Shown one piece after another: positions 8,035 to 17,560 of a stretch of 64,000 bases of DNA. Source of the stretch: Enterococcus alishanensis (GTDB taxonomy: Bacteria > Bacillota > Bacilli > Lactobacillales > Enterococcaceae); contig NZ_JAHUZB010000002.1 of the NCBI RefSeq assembly GCF_019218635.1, positions 62,001 to 126,000 on the forward strand, in the 5' to 3' direction. The notes under the pieces are model-generated. The model saw only the letters and a list, made by a program, of their open reading frames with translations, did not search any database and was not told the DNA's origin. The translations under genes and the position numbers were made by a program. The number at the start of each line of letters is the position of its first letter. The stretch's first letter is position 1.

Positions 8035-11000
8035 ATGTTAAGTCAGCAAATTGCTAAAACACAAACCATGTATGATCCATCTTTTGAAAAAGATGCCTGT
8101 GGAATGGGTTTTATTGCCCAAATCGAGGGGAAAGCCTCTCATGAATTAGTCGAACACGCATTAACGATGTTGAAACGAATGAACCATCGTGGTGGGACAG
8201 GCGCTGAGCCAGATACTGGTGATGGTGCTGGGATCTTGTCAACAATTCCTGACAGATTTTTCCGCAGAGTAGCAAATGATGCTGGCGTATCTCTTCCAAA
8301 AATTGGCGATTACGCCGTGGGAATGTTCTTTTTACCTCAAGAGCCTAAACAAAAAGATGGTTTACTACAAGCTCTTGTAAAAGACATTCAAGAAGCTGGT
8401 TATCCAGTAATCTGGCAGAGAGATGTCCCTTTTCAGTATGAAAATTGCGGTCCTGGCGCGCAAAAAGTAATGCCTAGCTTTGTGGAAGTCTTCATTAAAA
8501 GACCGTTAGATGTTCCTGCAGGACGAATCTTTGAAGATAAACTATACACGATTCGTCGCCAGCTAGAAAAAACTTTTAATCATGATGAATTAGCAATCTG
8601 TTCATTATCTGCTAAAACAATCGTTCATAAAGGAATGCTACATGCTTATCAAGTAGGTATTTTTTACAATGATTTAAAAGAAGCTGATTATGAAGCAAGT
8701 ATAGCAGTTGTTCATTCACGATTTTCAACCAATACTTTTCCCAGCTGGGATCGGGCACAGCCTTTCCGCTTCTTAGCTCATAACGGAGAAATCAATACCT
8801 TACGAGGCGCAGAAAATTGGATGAAGAGCCACGGAATAGAAGTATATAATGAAGAAGATTCTGACTCAGCGAAGTTAGAAAACTGTATGGAATATTTGTA
8901 CCGTAATGGTCGTGATATTCCTCAAGCGTTATTAATGATGGTTCCAGAAGCGTGGTCAAAAGAAGCAAATTTAAGTGAAGAATTAACAGCCTTTAATGAA
9001 TATAATGCGAGTTTCATGGCACCATGGGATGGTCCAGCTGCTTTATGTTTTACTGATGGAGAAACTGTGGGTGCCTTTTTAGATAGAAATGGTTTAAGAC
9101 CTTCTCGTTATTTGTTTACTAAAGATGGGTATGTCCAAGTGGCTTCAGAATCTGGCGTAATTGATTTTGAACCTTCAAACATAATTGAAAAAGGTGTTTT
9201 AGGACCAGCAAACATGATTCTAGTGGATACCGTTAACGGAAAATTTTTGCGTAACGACGAGATAAAAGCCCACTATGCTGAAAAAAATGATTATAGCACT
9301 TGGTTGACAGAAAATCGTTTAGAAATTTCTGATCTTTCGACAGATGAAGTCCCAACAAATCAAATGGATGAAAAAGAATTACAAAGACTATGGAAATTAA
9401 ATGGCTACACTGACGATATTATTCGCGGTTTAATTGTGCCGATGGCTGAGAATGGTGAAGAGCCAGTTATTTCAATGGGCTTTGATTCTCCATTAGCCAT
9501 TTTAAGTGAAAAGCCTCAATCCTTATTTACTTATTTTAAACAACAATTTGCTCAAGTAACAAATCCACCGATTGATGCGATTCGTGAACAACTGGTTATC
9601 GGAACTGAAATGTTTCTTGGTTGTGATAGCGATGTGAAAATTGATACAGCTGCAAATTGCCGTAAATTAAAAATTGAAAGTCCCGTTTTATCAACAGAAG
9701 ATTTCCAAAAAATAACCACTTTAAATGAAGATGGTCAACGAACAGTGACTGTCTCCACCACTTATTCGATTAAGGAAAGTGATCTAGAAGATGCGTTAGA
9801 CCAAATGTTTAAAAAAGCGGAAGCTGCGGTGGATGATGGTGCTACAATTATTGTGTTAAGTGATCGAGAAACTGCACCAGAAAAAATGGCAATACCGATC
9901 TTATTAGCTGTTTCAGGCTTACACAATCATTTAGTTCGGCGTGGTAAAGGATCACAAACAAGTCTAGTTGTCGATGCGGCAGAAGTTAGTGAAGTCCATC
10001 ATTTCGCTACATTGATTGGTTATGGTGCTTCGGCAGTTCATCCGTATGGGGCTTATGCTACTTTACACGATTTTGATTTAGCACAAAATGCAGAAAAATA
10101 TCGTAAGGCCTGCGAAAAAGGTATCGTAAAAGTGATGTCTCGGATGGGAATCTCAACGATTGCTGGTTACCATGGCGCACAGTTATTTGAAGCAGTAGGT
10201 ATTTCAACGTCAGTGACAGATGTTTATTTCACTGGAACAGCTAGCCGTCTGGGTGGCTTATCATTAAATCAAATTGAAGCTGAATATCTAAAACGCCATG
10301 AAGCAGCATATGGTGTGAAGCAAGCTGATTTTTTACCTTCTGGCGGATCATTCCAATATAAAGCAGATGGCGAGCATCATTTATACAATCCAACAACAAT
10401 TTATAATTTCCAAAAAGCAGTTCGTGCAGGAGATTATCAATTATTTAAAGAGTATACGAAAGAAATGGATGATACTAGTATTGAAACACCTACGACATTA
10501 CGTTCAATGTGGGAATTCAACTCTACTCGTCCAGCCGTAAAATTATCTGAGGTTGAACCAGCGAAAAATATTGTGAAACGTTTTAAAGTTGGTGCGATGT
10601 CGTATGGTTCATTAAGTGAAGAAGCCCATAAATGTTTAGCTGAAGCGATGAACGCGATTGGCGCAAAATCAAACAGTGGTGAAGGTGGCGAAAATCGCAA
10701 TCGTTTTAAACCAACAGCCGATGGTCGCAATTTTAATTCAAAAATTAAACAAGTTGCTTCTGGACGTTTTGGTGTGAATGCAGAATATTTAATGAGTGCC
10801 GAAGAATTACAGATAAAAATGGCCCAAGGTGCAAAACCCGGTGAGGGTGGTCAATTACCAGGGAATAAAGTCTTTCCTTGGGTAGCTGAAATCCGCGGAT
10901 CAACGCCAGGAGTACGTTTAATTTCACCACCACCTCATCACGATATTTATTCAATTGAGGATTTAGCACAGTTGATTCATGATTTAAAAACAATTAATCC

Positions 11001-12519
11001 TTACGCAAAAATTAATGTGAAATTGGTTTCTAGCACTGGTGTCGGCACAATTGCTACTGGTGTGGTGAAAGCTGGCGCAGATATCGTAGTTATTTCTGGT
11101 TATGATGGTGGAACCGGTGCTTCTCCAAGAAATTCTGTTCGTGATGCAGGCCTGCCTTGGGAAATGGGCTTGGCGGAAGCGCATCAGACGTTAGCTATGA
11201 ATAATTTACGTCAAAGAATGACTTTAGAAACTGATGGCAAGTTGATGACTGGCCGCGATATTGCGATGGCAATTTTGTTAGGAGCAGAAGAATATAGTTT
11301 TGCCTCTTTGGCATTGGTTTCAATTGGTTGCGTCATGATGAGGGTTTGTTCATTAAATACTTGTCCTGTCGGGGTGGCTACCCAAAATCCGGCATTACGA
11401 AAATTCTTTGTTGGTAAGCCAGAACATGTTATCAATATGATGATGTTTTTAGCAGAAGATTTAAGAGAAATCATGGCAGAATTAGGCTTCAGAAGTATTG
11501 ATGAAATGATTGGTCATACAGAAGTATTGCAACCACGTTTTGTTGCTAAGGGTAAAGCAAAATCACTTGATTTTTCTCGGATGCTATCGACATCTGTTGG
11601 GATTGAACGGAAAGTTGAAGATCCTTTTAAAGAAAAACGTCAATGGAAAGAATTGGATAGCTTTGCAACAGCGGCAATTGAAAATGGTGAGGTTGTTGAA
11701 GTTGAACAAGCAATTAATAATGTCAGTCGGACAGTCGGAGCAAGAATGGGTGGCTGGATTGCTGAACGATTTGGTAATTATGAATTAACACCGGGACAAT
11801 TAAAATATACTTATCATGGCATTGCCGGTCAAAGTTTCGCTTCATTTATTACACAAGGAATGGAGCTGAAATTAATTGGTGAAGCTAATGATTATGTTGC
11901 TAAAGGATTGAGTGGAGGACGTTTAATTATTGTTCCACCAGCTGATGCCGGTTATGATGTAGAGCATTCTCAAATCGTTGGAAATGTGGCTTGTTTTGGT
12001 GCCAATCGTGGAGAAGCTTTTTTCCGTGGTCGTGCCGGAGAACGTTTCTGTGTTAGAAATTCTGGTGCAAATGTTGTGGTTGAAGGTGTTGGCGAACATG
12101 GGTGTGAATATATGACTGGCGGAGTCGCGGTGATATTAGGCTCAACTGGACGTAATTTTGCCGCAGGTATGTCTGGTGGCGTAGCTTACATTTATGATCC
12201 AGATAATGTGTTCCCTGGTAAATGTAATATGGAAATGGTGGATTTATACAAATTAGATGAATCTGGCGATGATAGTATCTTAAAAGAAATAATTCAAAAT
12301 CATTTGGCCTATACTGATTCCTTGAAAGCGGCAGAATTATTAAATGATTGGGATAATCAAAAACAACATTTTGTGAAAGTTTATCCTCGAGAATATCATG
12401 AAATGATCGATGTAACAGAACAATTAGCAAAAACAGGCTTAAGTGGTGATGAGTTACTAGAAAAAGCCTTCGTGGAAGTTGTCGGTGAGCAAACAGCACC
12501 GGCTGGAAAGGGGCAATAA
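8035..12519 (+). CDS. gltB: Glutamate synthase (NADPH) large subunit
   Basis: Together with GltD it converts 2-oxoglutarate plus glutamine to two glutamates. The N-terminal Ntn amidotransferase begins at Cys22 in DACGMGF after a 21-residue propeptide that must be removed, and NHRGGTGAEPDTGDGAG follows. A central domain leads into the FMN-binding synthase domain (about residues 820-1200). The 3Fe-4S cysteines are C1099, C1105 and C1110 in CVMMRVCSLNTCPVG. A C-terminal glycine-rich GXGXG beta-helix domain closes the protein, with repeats such as GVGEHGCEYMTGG. The length of 1494 residues is typical. Start ATG has AAGGATT about 9-12 nt upstream. gltD begins 2 nt after the stop. No glt regulator lies next to it. 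Confidence 0.97.
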   Translation: MLSQQIAKTQTMYDPSFEKDACGMGFIAQIEGKASHELVEHALTMLKRMNHRGGTGAEPDTGDGAGILSTIPDRFFRRVANDAGVSLPKIGDYAVGMFFLPQEPKQKDGLLQALVKDIQEAGYPVIWQRDVPFQYENCGPGAQKVMPSFVEVFIKRPLDVPAGRIFEDKLYTIRRQLEKTFNHDELAICSLSAKTIVHKGMLHAYQVGIFYNDLKEADYEASIAVVHSRFSTNTFPSWDRAQPFRFLAHNGEINTLRGAENWMKSHGIEVYNEEDSDSAKLENCMEYLYRNGRDIPQALLMMVPEAWSKEANLSEELTAFNEYNASFMAPWDGPAALCFTDGETVGAFLDRNGLRPSRYLFTKDGYVQVASESGVIDFEPSNIIEKGVLGPANMILVDTVNGKFLRNDEIKAHYAEKNDYSTWLTENRLEISDLSTDEVPTNQMDEKELQRLWKLNGYTDDIIRGLIVPMAENGEEPVISMGFDSPLAILSEKPQSLFTYFKQQFAQVTNPPIDAIREQLVIGTEMFLGCDSDVKIDTAANCRKLKIESPVLSTEDFQKITTLNEDGQRTVTVSTTYSIKESDLEDALDQMFKKAEAAVDDGATIIVLSDRETAPEKMAIPILLAVSGLHNHLVRRGKGSQTSLVVDAAEVSEVHHFATLIGYGASAVHPYGAYATLHDFDLAQNAEKYRKACEKGIVKVMSRMGISTIAGYHGAQLFEAVGISTSVTDVYFTGTASRLGGLSLNQIEAEYLKRHEAAYGVKQADFLPSGGSFQYKADGEHHLYNPTTIYNFQKAVRAGDYQLFKEYTKEMDDTSIETPTTLRSMWEFNSTRPAVKLSEVEPAKNIVKRFKVGAMSYGSLSEEAHKCLAEAMNAIGAKSNSGEGGENRNRFKPTADGRNFNSKIKQVASGRFGVNAEYLMSAEELQIKMAQGAKPGEGGQLPGNKVFPWVAEIRGSTPGVRLISPPPHHDIYSIEDLAQLIHDLKTINPYAKINVKLVSSTGVGTIATGVVKAGADIVVISGYDGGTGASPRNSVRDAGLPWEMGLAEAHQTLAMNNLRQRMTLETDGKLMTGRDIAMAILLGAEEYSFASLALVSIGCVMMRVCSLNTCPVGVATQNPALRKFFVGKPEHVINMMMFLAEDLREIMAELGFRSIDEMIGHTEVLQPRFVAKGKAKSLDFSRMLSTSVGIERKVEDPFKEKRQWKELDSFATAAIENGEVVEVEQAINNVSRTVGARMGGWIAERFGNYELTPGQLKYTYHGIAGQSFASFITQGMELKLIGEANDYVAKGLSGGRLIIVPPADAGYDVEHSQIVGNVACFGANRGEAFFRGRAGERFCVRNSGANVVVEGVGEHGCEYMTGGVAVILGSTGRNFAAGMSGGVAYIYDPDNVFPGKCNMEMVDLYKLDESGDDSILKEIIQNHLAYTDSLKAAELLNDWDNQKQHFVKVYPREYHEMIDVTEQLAKTGLSGDELLEKAFVEVVGEQTAPAGKGQ

Positions 12520-12521
12520 TT

Positions 12522-13961
12522 ATGGCAGATCCATTTGGCTTTTTAAAGTATCCAAGAAAAGATAATCCTTATCGCCCAGTAGATGAACGAATTACTGATT
12601 GGGAAGAATTACAAGTCCCTCTTAGCACTGAAGAGCGAAAAGAACAAGCAGCTCGTTGTATGAATTGCGGTATTCCATTTTGTCATACCGGTGTGTTTTA
12701 TGGCGGTAAACGTGCAGTTTCAGGTTGCCCCAATGATAATTTAATTCCTGAGTGGAATGATTTGGTTTTCCGCGGTGAGTTTAAAAAAGCATTTGAACGT
12801 TTAGTAGCAACCAATCCTATTCCAGAAATGACTGGGCGTGTCTGTCCAGCTCCTTGTGAAAAATCTTGTACTGAAGGTTTAAATGGTTCAGGTGTGGCAA
12901 TTCATGACAATGAACGATTTATTATTGATACCGCTTTTGAAAATGGTTGGGTAGAAGCGACTGGAAAACCAGAAAATCGTACTAATTTTAAAGTGGCTAT
13001 CGTAGGCTCTGGGCCAGCAGGATTATCAGCGGCTTGGCGTTTAAACCAATTGGGTCATCAAGTGACTGTTTTTGAAAGAAATGATCGACCTGGCGGATTA
13101 TTAATGTATGGGATTCCTAATATGAAATTGGATAAAGACGTTGTGAATAGACGGATCCAAGTAATGGAAGATTGCGGTATTAAATTTGAGGTAAATACTG
13201 AAGTGGGTGTCGACATTAGCCCAGAGGATTTACAAACAGCTTTTGATCGTGTCATTATAACTAGTGGTGCAACAGTTCCTCGAGACTTACCAGCAGACGG
13301 TCGTCAATTAAAAGGGATTGAATTTGCTGTAGATTACTTATCAGAAGTGACAAAAGATGTTTTAAAATATGGCAAAGATGCAACCAGTAAAAAATTGGCA
13401 GGTAAACACGTAATTGTTATTGGTGGTGGTGATACCGGAAATGACTGTATCGCCTCAGCCATTCGTCAAGGGGCAGCTTCTGTTAAACAATTGGAAATCA
13501 CCCCCAAATTACCAGCTGAAAGAGTGGATAATAACCCTTGGCCAGAGTATCCAATGACCGATCGAACAGGTTACGGTCAAGAAGAAGCTTTGGCTACAGG
13601 AGAAGGTCAATTAACTTATTATGCGACTTCAACTACTGCTTTTATTGGCGCTGAACGCGGTCAAGTCATTGCGATTGAAACAACTGAAGTAGATAATCGA
13701 TTCCAACCAATTGCTGGTACTGAACAAGTGATGAAAGCAGATTTAGTTTTATTAGCAATGGGCTTTACTGGACCAGAACAACGATTATTAGAAGGTTTTG
13801 ATGTTCATGAAGTATACGAAGATTATACAACCGATAATGAACGAGTATATGTTGCCGGCGATGCTAAACGAGGTCCAAGCCTAGTTATCTGGGCCATTCG
13901 TGAAGGTCGTAAAGCAGCTGAACAAGTAGATCAAATGTTACGCACATTAGTTTATCAATAA
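12522..13961 (+). CDS. gltD: Glutamate synthase small subunit
   Basis: Beta subunit that takes electrons from NADPH and passes them through FAD and 4Fe-4S clusters to the large subunit. The N-terminal cluster domain has C46, C49, C54 and C69, then C108, C112 and C116 (CPAPCEKSC). The FAD-binding site VGSGPAGLSAAW follows near residue 160, and a second dinucleotide site IVIGGGDTGNDC lies near residue 305. At 479 residues it is full length. GAAAGGGG upstream gives the ribosome binding site, located inside the end of gltB. The pair forms one transcript that ends at the hairpin at 13967. Confidence 0.97.
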   Translation: MADPFGFLKYPRKDNPYRPVDERITDWEELQVPLSTEERKEQAARCMNCGIPFCHTGVFYGGKRAVSGCPNDNLIPEWNDLVFRGEFKKAFERLVATNPIPEMTGRVCPAPCEKSCTEGLNGSGVAIHDNERFIIDTAFENGWVEATGKPENRTNFKVAIVGSGPAGLSAAWRLNQLGHQVTVFERNDRPGGLLMYGIPNMKLDKDVVNRRIQVMEDCGIKFEVNTEVGVDISPEDLQTAFDRVIITSGATVPRDLPADGRQLKGIEFAVDYLSEVTKDVLKYGKDATSKKLAGKHVIVIGGGDTGNDCIASAIRQGAASVKQLEITPKLPAERVDNNPWPEYPMTDRTGYGQEEALATGEGQLTYYATSTTAFIGAERGQVIAIETTEVDNRFQPIAGTEQVMKADLVLLAMGFTGPEQRLLEGFDVHEVYEDYTTDNERVYVAGDAKRGPSLVIWAIREGRKAAEQVDQMLRTLVYQ

Positions 13962-13966
13962 AAAAA

Positions 13967-14004
13967 AGCCGAAACGAAAAGTAAAAATTCGTTTCGGCTT
14001 TTTT
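13967..14004. terminator. Bidirectional terminator after gltD
   Basis: AGCCGAAACGAA (13968-13979) pairs perfectly with TTCGTTTCGGCT (13988-13999), with A-run before and T-run after. It serves gltBD and the converging gene at 14009. Confidence 0.92.
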
Positions 14005-14008
14005 GCCT

Positions 14009-14380
14009 TTAGTTTTCTTTTAAGGGTATAATAGGTAAGGTAATGTCATCGGCCTCATCATAAATGGCAGCGGGTTGACCATCATTAGTTGAAATAACGA
14101 GGTGGTAGCCTAAAGGATCCTGCATCGCAAATTTTTCCGCAGTTAACTCAATCATTTGATATTTTAAGTCTCGCCCATCAATTTTGATAGAGAAGTCAGG
14201 ATAAATTGTCAGCTCGTGTTGGGTCTGTTCTTTTGGATTGGAAAATTGCCAAGTGCCGGTATAAGTACCGGAAATATCGCTTAGATTAGGTGCACTTTGC
14301 GGTTCTTTTTTTAAAACTTTTTTTCCTAAAAAAAAAGCAGCCAAAGAAGCCGAGAGAAATAATGGCCAACGGTTACGCAT
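14009..14380 (-). CDS. Small membrane-anchored protein, DUF4828-like
   Basis: A 123-residue protein. The N-terminus MRNRWPLFLSASLAAFFLG is a short signal-anchor, followed by KKVLKKE and a beta-rich domain with SGTYTGTWQFSN, HELTIYPDFSIKIDG and the acidic YDEADDITLPI near the end. The small domain and the final DEADD pattern fit what I remember of DUF4828, a lactobacillales family of unknown function; that identification is from memory. GGAGTT lies 7 nt before the ATG at 14380, which decides the start over an ATG at 14398. It is convergent with gltD and divergent from sfsA, and appears to be transcribed alone. Confidence 0.7.
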   Translation of the reverse strand: MRNRWPLFLSASLAAFFLGKKVLKKEPQSAPNLSDISGTYTGTWQFSNPKEQTQHELTIYPDFSIKIDGRDLKYQMIELTAEKFAMQDPLGYHLVISTNDGQPAAIYDEADDITLPIIPLKEN

Positions 14381-14483
14381 GTCAGGAACTCCTTTCAAAA
14401 ATCTTTATCAATACTATACCGCAAAATAAAAAAAATGACTATCAGACTTAAGCAGGAGTTTGTTGTTAAAGGAATGAGAAAGC

Positions 14484-15212
14484 TTGCAATATTCAAATAT
14501 CCAATTAGCATACTTTATTGATCGCCCCAATCGTTTCATTGCTCATTGTCGCTTAAGTGAAACTGGAGAAATCGTCGTTGCCCATGTAAAAAATACTGGA
14601 CGTGGCAAGGAAGTTTTCTTAGTAGATGCGCTGGTAGCTTTAAACTATCAACCAGCGGCAACTCGGAAAACTGATTATGACTTAGTTGCGGTAAAGAAAG
14701 AGGAAATGTGGATTAATATTGATTCGCAAATTCCTAATGCATTAGCAGCTGAAGCGATTTTGAATAGGCAAATAAAATTACCCGGTTTAAAAGGAAATAT
14801 TACTTTATTAAAACGAGAGTATCGTTACCAACAAAGTAAATTCGATATTTATTTTGAAACTGATCATGCTGAAAAAGGCTTTGTGGAAGTTAAAGGAATG
14901 ACCTTGGAAAATCAAGGAATCGGTGCCTTTCCAGATGCACCAACGATACGAGGGCTAAAACATGTCAATGAATTGATACATGCAAAAGTCGCAGGTTACT
15001 TCAGTTATCTACTTTTTATTGTCCAATTTCCAAAAGTAACAGTTGCAACAATTCATCGTGAGATGCAGCCGGCATTAGCGGAAACGATGGCTCAAGCACA
15101 AGAAAATGGGGTAGTTGTTTTGGCGTATAATTGCCAAGTAAGTCCTGATACAATTGAGGTTGATCACGAAGTTCCATTTAATTTATATCAGAATTTTAAT
15201 GATCCCAATTAA
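14484..15212 (+). CDS. sfsA: SfsA-family DNA/RNA-binding nuclease-like protein
   Basis: SfsA was named for stimulating sugar (maltose) use in E. coli; the fold combines an OB-like part with a nuclease-like core, and its true role is not settled. The family hallmarks are all here: RFIAHCRL near the start, AHVKNTGRGKE, RKTDYDLVAV, IDSQIPNALAAEAI, FVEVKGMTL and FPDAPTIRGLKH. VEVKG and the preceding DIYFE carry the acidic residues of the putative active site. The length, 242 residues, is usual. The start is a TTG at 14484 with AAAGGA about 10 nt upstream; no ATG or GTG fits better. The oxidoreductase gene begins 16 nt after the stop. Confidence 0.93.
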   Translation: MQYSNIQLAYFIDRPNRFIAHCRLSETGEIVVAHVKNTGRGKEVFLVDALVALNYQPAATRKTDYDLVAVKKEEMWINIDSQIPNALAAEAILNRQIKLPGLKGNITLLKREYRYQQSKFDIYFETDHAEKGFVEVKGMTLENQGIGAFPDAPTIRGLKHVNELIHAKVAGYFSYLLFIVQFPKVTVATIHREMQPALAETMAQAQENGVVVLAYNCQVSPDTIEVDHEVPFNLYQNFNDPN

Positions 15213-15228
15213 TGAAAGGCGGATGAAT

Positions 15229-16227
15229 ATGATTAAACTAGGTATTATTGGTACGAATTGGATTACAGATCAATTTGTAGAGGCAGCTTTGGAATCAAAA
15301 AAATATCACTTAAAAGCAGTGTATTCAAGAGAATTAGAAACAGCAAAAAAATTTGGCGAAAAATATGCTGGAAAGATTGAATATGCTGATGATCTGACCA
15401 CGTTCTTTAATTTAGCTATTGATACTGTTTATATTGCTTCACCGAATAGTTTACATTTTCCCCAAGCAAAGCAAGCAGTTTTGGCGGGGAAAAATGTCAT
15501 TGTCGAAAAGCCCGCTTTTTCCAATCCAACCGAATTTGAAGAATTGGTTCATTTAGCTAATCAAAAGCGCGTCTTCTTTTTTGAAGCAGCAAGAAATATT
15601 CATGAAGAATCCTTCAAAGCTATTACCAACCGATTGCCTGATAATGACCACATAATCGGGGCTGATTTAAGTTTTATGAAATACTCTTCTCGCTATGATT
15701 TAGTCTTAGCTGGAGAAGAACCAAATATTTTCTCACCTCATTTTTCTGGTGGTGCAGTTATGGATTTGGGTGTTTATCCGATTTATGCAGCTATTGCATG
15801 GTTTGGTATGCCGAGAGAAAGTCATTATTTTAGTCAAAAGATTGCTACTGATGTGGATGGAATTGGTTTTGCAATTTTACGTTATGAGACGTTTGATGTA
15901 TCGATTCGAACTGGAAAAATTAGTGATAGCTATCAAAAATCAGAAATTTATTTGGATGAGGGAACACTGGTCTTAAATGCAATTAATTCAATTAATCAAG
16001 CAGCCTTCCATCGTCACGATAAATCTGTTGAAGAAATTTCGCTCCAATCACTGGAAAATCCAATGATTGAAGAAGCGTTAGATTTTGCCAAAATTATGAA
16101 TCATCCTAAAGATGTTGAATTGGGTGAATTGTATCAAGAATGGGTTGAACTAGCTCGAAATGTTAACCAAGTATTATACGATTTACGAAAAAGTGCCGGC
16201 ATCGTCTTTGATGCTGATCAGAAATAG
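15229..16227 (+). CDS. Gfo/Idh/MocA-family oxidoreductase
   Basis: A 332-residue NAD(P)-dependent dehydrogenase of unknown substrate. The Rossmann fingerprint GIIGTNWITDQF is at the N-terminus, AVYSRELETA follows the second strand, and NVIVEKPAF supplies the lysine of the family's EKP motif. The C-terminal half is the alpha/beta sheet domain that binds sugars or sugar derivatives. The frame is open far upstream into sfsA. AAAGGCGG at 15214-15221 sits too close to an ATG at 15223 and 7 nt before the ATG at 15229, so the latter is preferred. It lies between sfsA and a DEAD-box gene with short gaps, suggesting one operon. Confidence 0.88.
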   Translation: MIKLGIIGTNWITDQFVEAALESKKYHLKAVYSRELETAKKFGEKYAGKIEYADDLTTFFNLAIDTVYIASPNSLHFPQAKQAVLAGKNVIVEKPAFSNPTEFEELVHLANQKRVFFFEAARNIHEESFKAITNRLPDNDHIIGADLSFMKYSSRYDLVLAGEEPNIFSPHFSGGAVMDLGVYPIYAAIAWFGMPRESHYFSQKIATDVDGIGFAILRYETFDVSIRTGKISDSYQKSEIYLDEGTLVLNAINSINQAAFHRHDKSVEEISLQSLENPMIEEALDFAKIMNHPKDVELGELYQEWVELARNVNQVLYDLRKSAGIVFDADQK

Positions 16228-16235
16228 AGGGAATT

Positions 16236-17387
16236 ATGGAATTAAAAGATTTTTTACAAACAAATTGGGAACAAGCTGGTTTTGATCAACCAGTAAAGAT
16301 TCAAGCAGCTGTGTTTGAACCAATCACAAGTGGTGAAAATATTATTGGCATTGCACCAACTGGCAGCGGAAAAACCTTAGCTTATTTATTGCCGTTAATG
16401 AACCAATTAGAAAATGGCAAAATGGGGCGAATATTAATTCTGACTTCATCTCAAGAATTGGCGATGCAAGTTGTCAATGTTGCCCGAGAATGGTTAGTTG
16501 GTTCAGGTATGAAAGTCCAAAGCTTAATTGGTGGCGCCAATGTTAAACGTCAGCAAGAAGCGTTGAAGAAAAAACCTGAATTACTGGTTGGGACGCCCGG
16601 TCGTGTCTATGAATTAATTCAGAGCCGTAAACTCAAAGCCCAAAATTTTAAAACTATCGTCTTTGATGAAGTCGATCAATTATTAACGGGACAAAGCTTA
16701 CAATTGATTAAAAATATTCTGAAAGCTAGTGACAACCAAGTGCAACGTCTTTATTTTTCAGCCACGGCACAAGCGGTTGTTGAAGAAATTCAACAGCTTG
16801 ATGATGAAGTAAAGATTATTGACGTAACTAAAATAGATGATAGTCAAGGTGAAGTTGCTCATTACTTTATTACAACCAATCAACGAAAAAAAGTTGATGT
16901 CTTAAGACGTTTATTAAATATGCCTGAATTTTGGGGCTTGATTTTCTTTAATCAAGTCAGTGAGTTAGGCGTTGCTGAAGAAAAATTGTTGTTCCACAAA
17001 TTACCAATTGCTAGTTTAGCTTCTGATCAATTTAAGACCGCCAGAAAAGATGCTTTGGCGGCTTTTAAAAAACATCAAATAAATGGCTTGTTAACTACCG
17101 ATGTCGGTAGTCGTGGATTGGATATTTCCGGATTACCAATTGTTGTTAATGCCGATTTCCCAATCACTAAGGAAAGTTATTTACATCGTTCAGGTCGTGT
17201 GGGTCGAATGGGTCAAAGCGGCATGGTCATTTCTTTAATCGCTTCCCATGAAGAAAGTGATTTGCGAAAAATAAAAAAACAATTGGGATTGGACTTCACA
17301 GAGGTTTTCGTTCATGGTGGTGGTCTTGTTTTAGAAAGACCTGAAAAAATTGAAAAAACTAAAAAAAAGAAAAAAGGTCAAAAATAA
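16236..17387 (+). CDS. Short DEAD-box RNA helicase (YfmL/CshC type)
   Basis: A 383-residue ATP-dependent RNA helicase. Walker A is APTGSGKT (residues 40-47), motif Ib is TPGR (120-123), motif II is DEVD (144-147) in place of DEAD, motif III is SAT, and motif VI reads HRSGRVGRMG. The two RecA-like domains are complete but the C-terminal RNA-binding extension of longer helicases is replaced by a short lysine-rich tail ending KKKKKGQK. This resembles Bacillus YfmL, which helps ribosome assembly, but the assignment within the family is by length only. AGAGGGAATT provides the ribosome binding site; the start is 8 nt after the preceding stop. Confidence 0.9.
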   Translation: MELKDFLQTNWEQAGFDQPVKIQAAVFEPITSGENIIGIAPTGSGKTLAYLLPLMNQLENGKMGRILILTSSQELAMQVVNVAREWLVGSGMKVQSLIGGANVKRQQEALKKKPELLVGTPGRVYELIQSRKLKAQNFKTIVFDEVDQLLTGQSLQLIKNILKASDNQVQRLYFSATAQAVVEEIQQLDDEVKIIDVTKIDDSQGEVAHYFITTNQRKKVDVLRRLLNMPEFWGLIFFNQVSELGVAEEKLLFHKLPIASLASDQFKTARKDALAAFKKHQINGLLTTDVGSRGLDISGLPIVVNADFPITKESYLHRSGRVGRMGQSGMVISLIASHEESDLRKIKKQLGLDFTEVFVHGGGLVLERPEKIEKTKKKKKGQK

Positions 17388-17399
17388 TTGTTAACCAAC

Positions 17400-17428
17400 T
17401 TGCTTTAATTAGTTGAAATGGCTAAAAT
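17400..17428 (+). promoter_or_regulatory. Promoter of tRNA-Arg
   Basis: TTGCTT (17400-17405) and TAAAAT (17423-17428) have ideal 17-bp spacing; transcription would start about 5 nt before the mature tRNA. Confidence 0.7.
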
Positions 17429-17439
17429 AAAAAGCAGTT

Positions 17440-17513
17440 GTTCTCGTAGCTCAGCAGGATAGAGCAATCGCCTCCTAAGCGATAGGTCGCCGGTTCAATT
17501 CCGGCCGAGGACG
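17440..17513 (+). tRNA. tRNA-Arg, anticodon CCU
   Basis: A full cloverleaf can be drawn. The acceptor stem is GTTCTCG with CGAGGAC (one G-U pair), the D stem GCTC/GAGC, the anticodon stem ATCGC/GCGAT around the loop CTCCTAA, and the T stem GCCGG/CCGGC around TTCAATT. The anticodon is at 17474-17476 and reads the AGG arginine codon. The discriminator is G at 17513. CCA is not encoded. A promoter lies just upstream and a terminator just downstream, so it is a single-gene unit. Confidence 0.96.
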
Positions 17514-17518
17514 TAAAA

Positions 17519-17560
17519 AGAGTTGAATTGAGTGAGAAAACTCAATTCAACTCTTTTTTT
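17519..17560. terminator. Bidirectional terminator after tRNA-Arg
   Basis: AGTTGAATTGAGT (17521-17533) pairs perfectly with ACTCAATTCAACT (17540-17552), followed by CTTTTTTT. It also faces the end of the DUF3267 gene, whose stop codon lies at its edge. Confidence 0.92.

Noticed and set aside
12053-12499. 148-codon open frame on the minus strand inside gltB
   Set aside because: It lies wholly antisense to the conserved end of gltB, has histidine-, leucine- and glutamine-rich composition typical of shadow frames, and has no ribosome binding site.
17440-17560. tRNA-Arg(CCU) as an integrated-element attachment site
   Set aside because: tRNA-Arg genes often serve as att sites, but no integrase gene or repeat of the tRNA 3' end is seen nearby.
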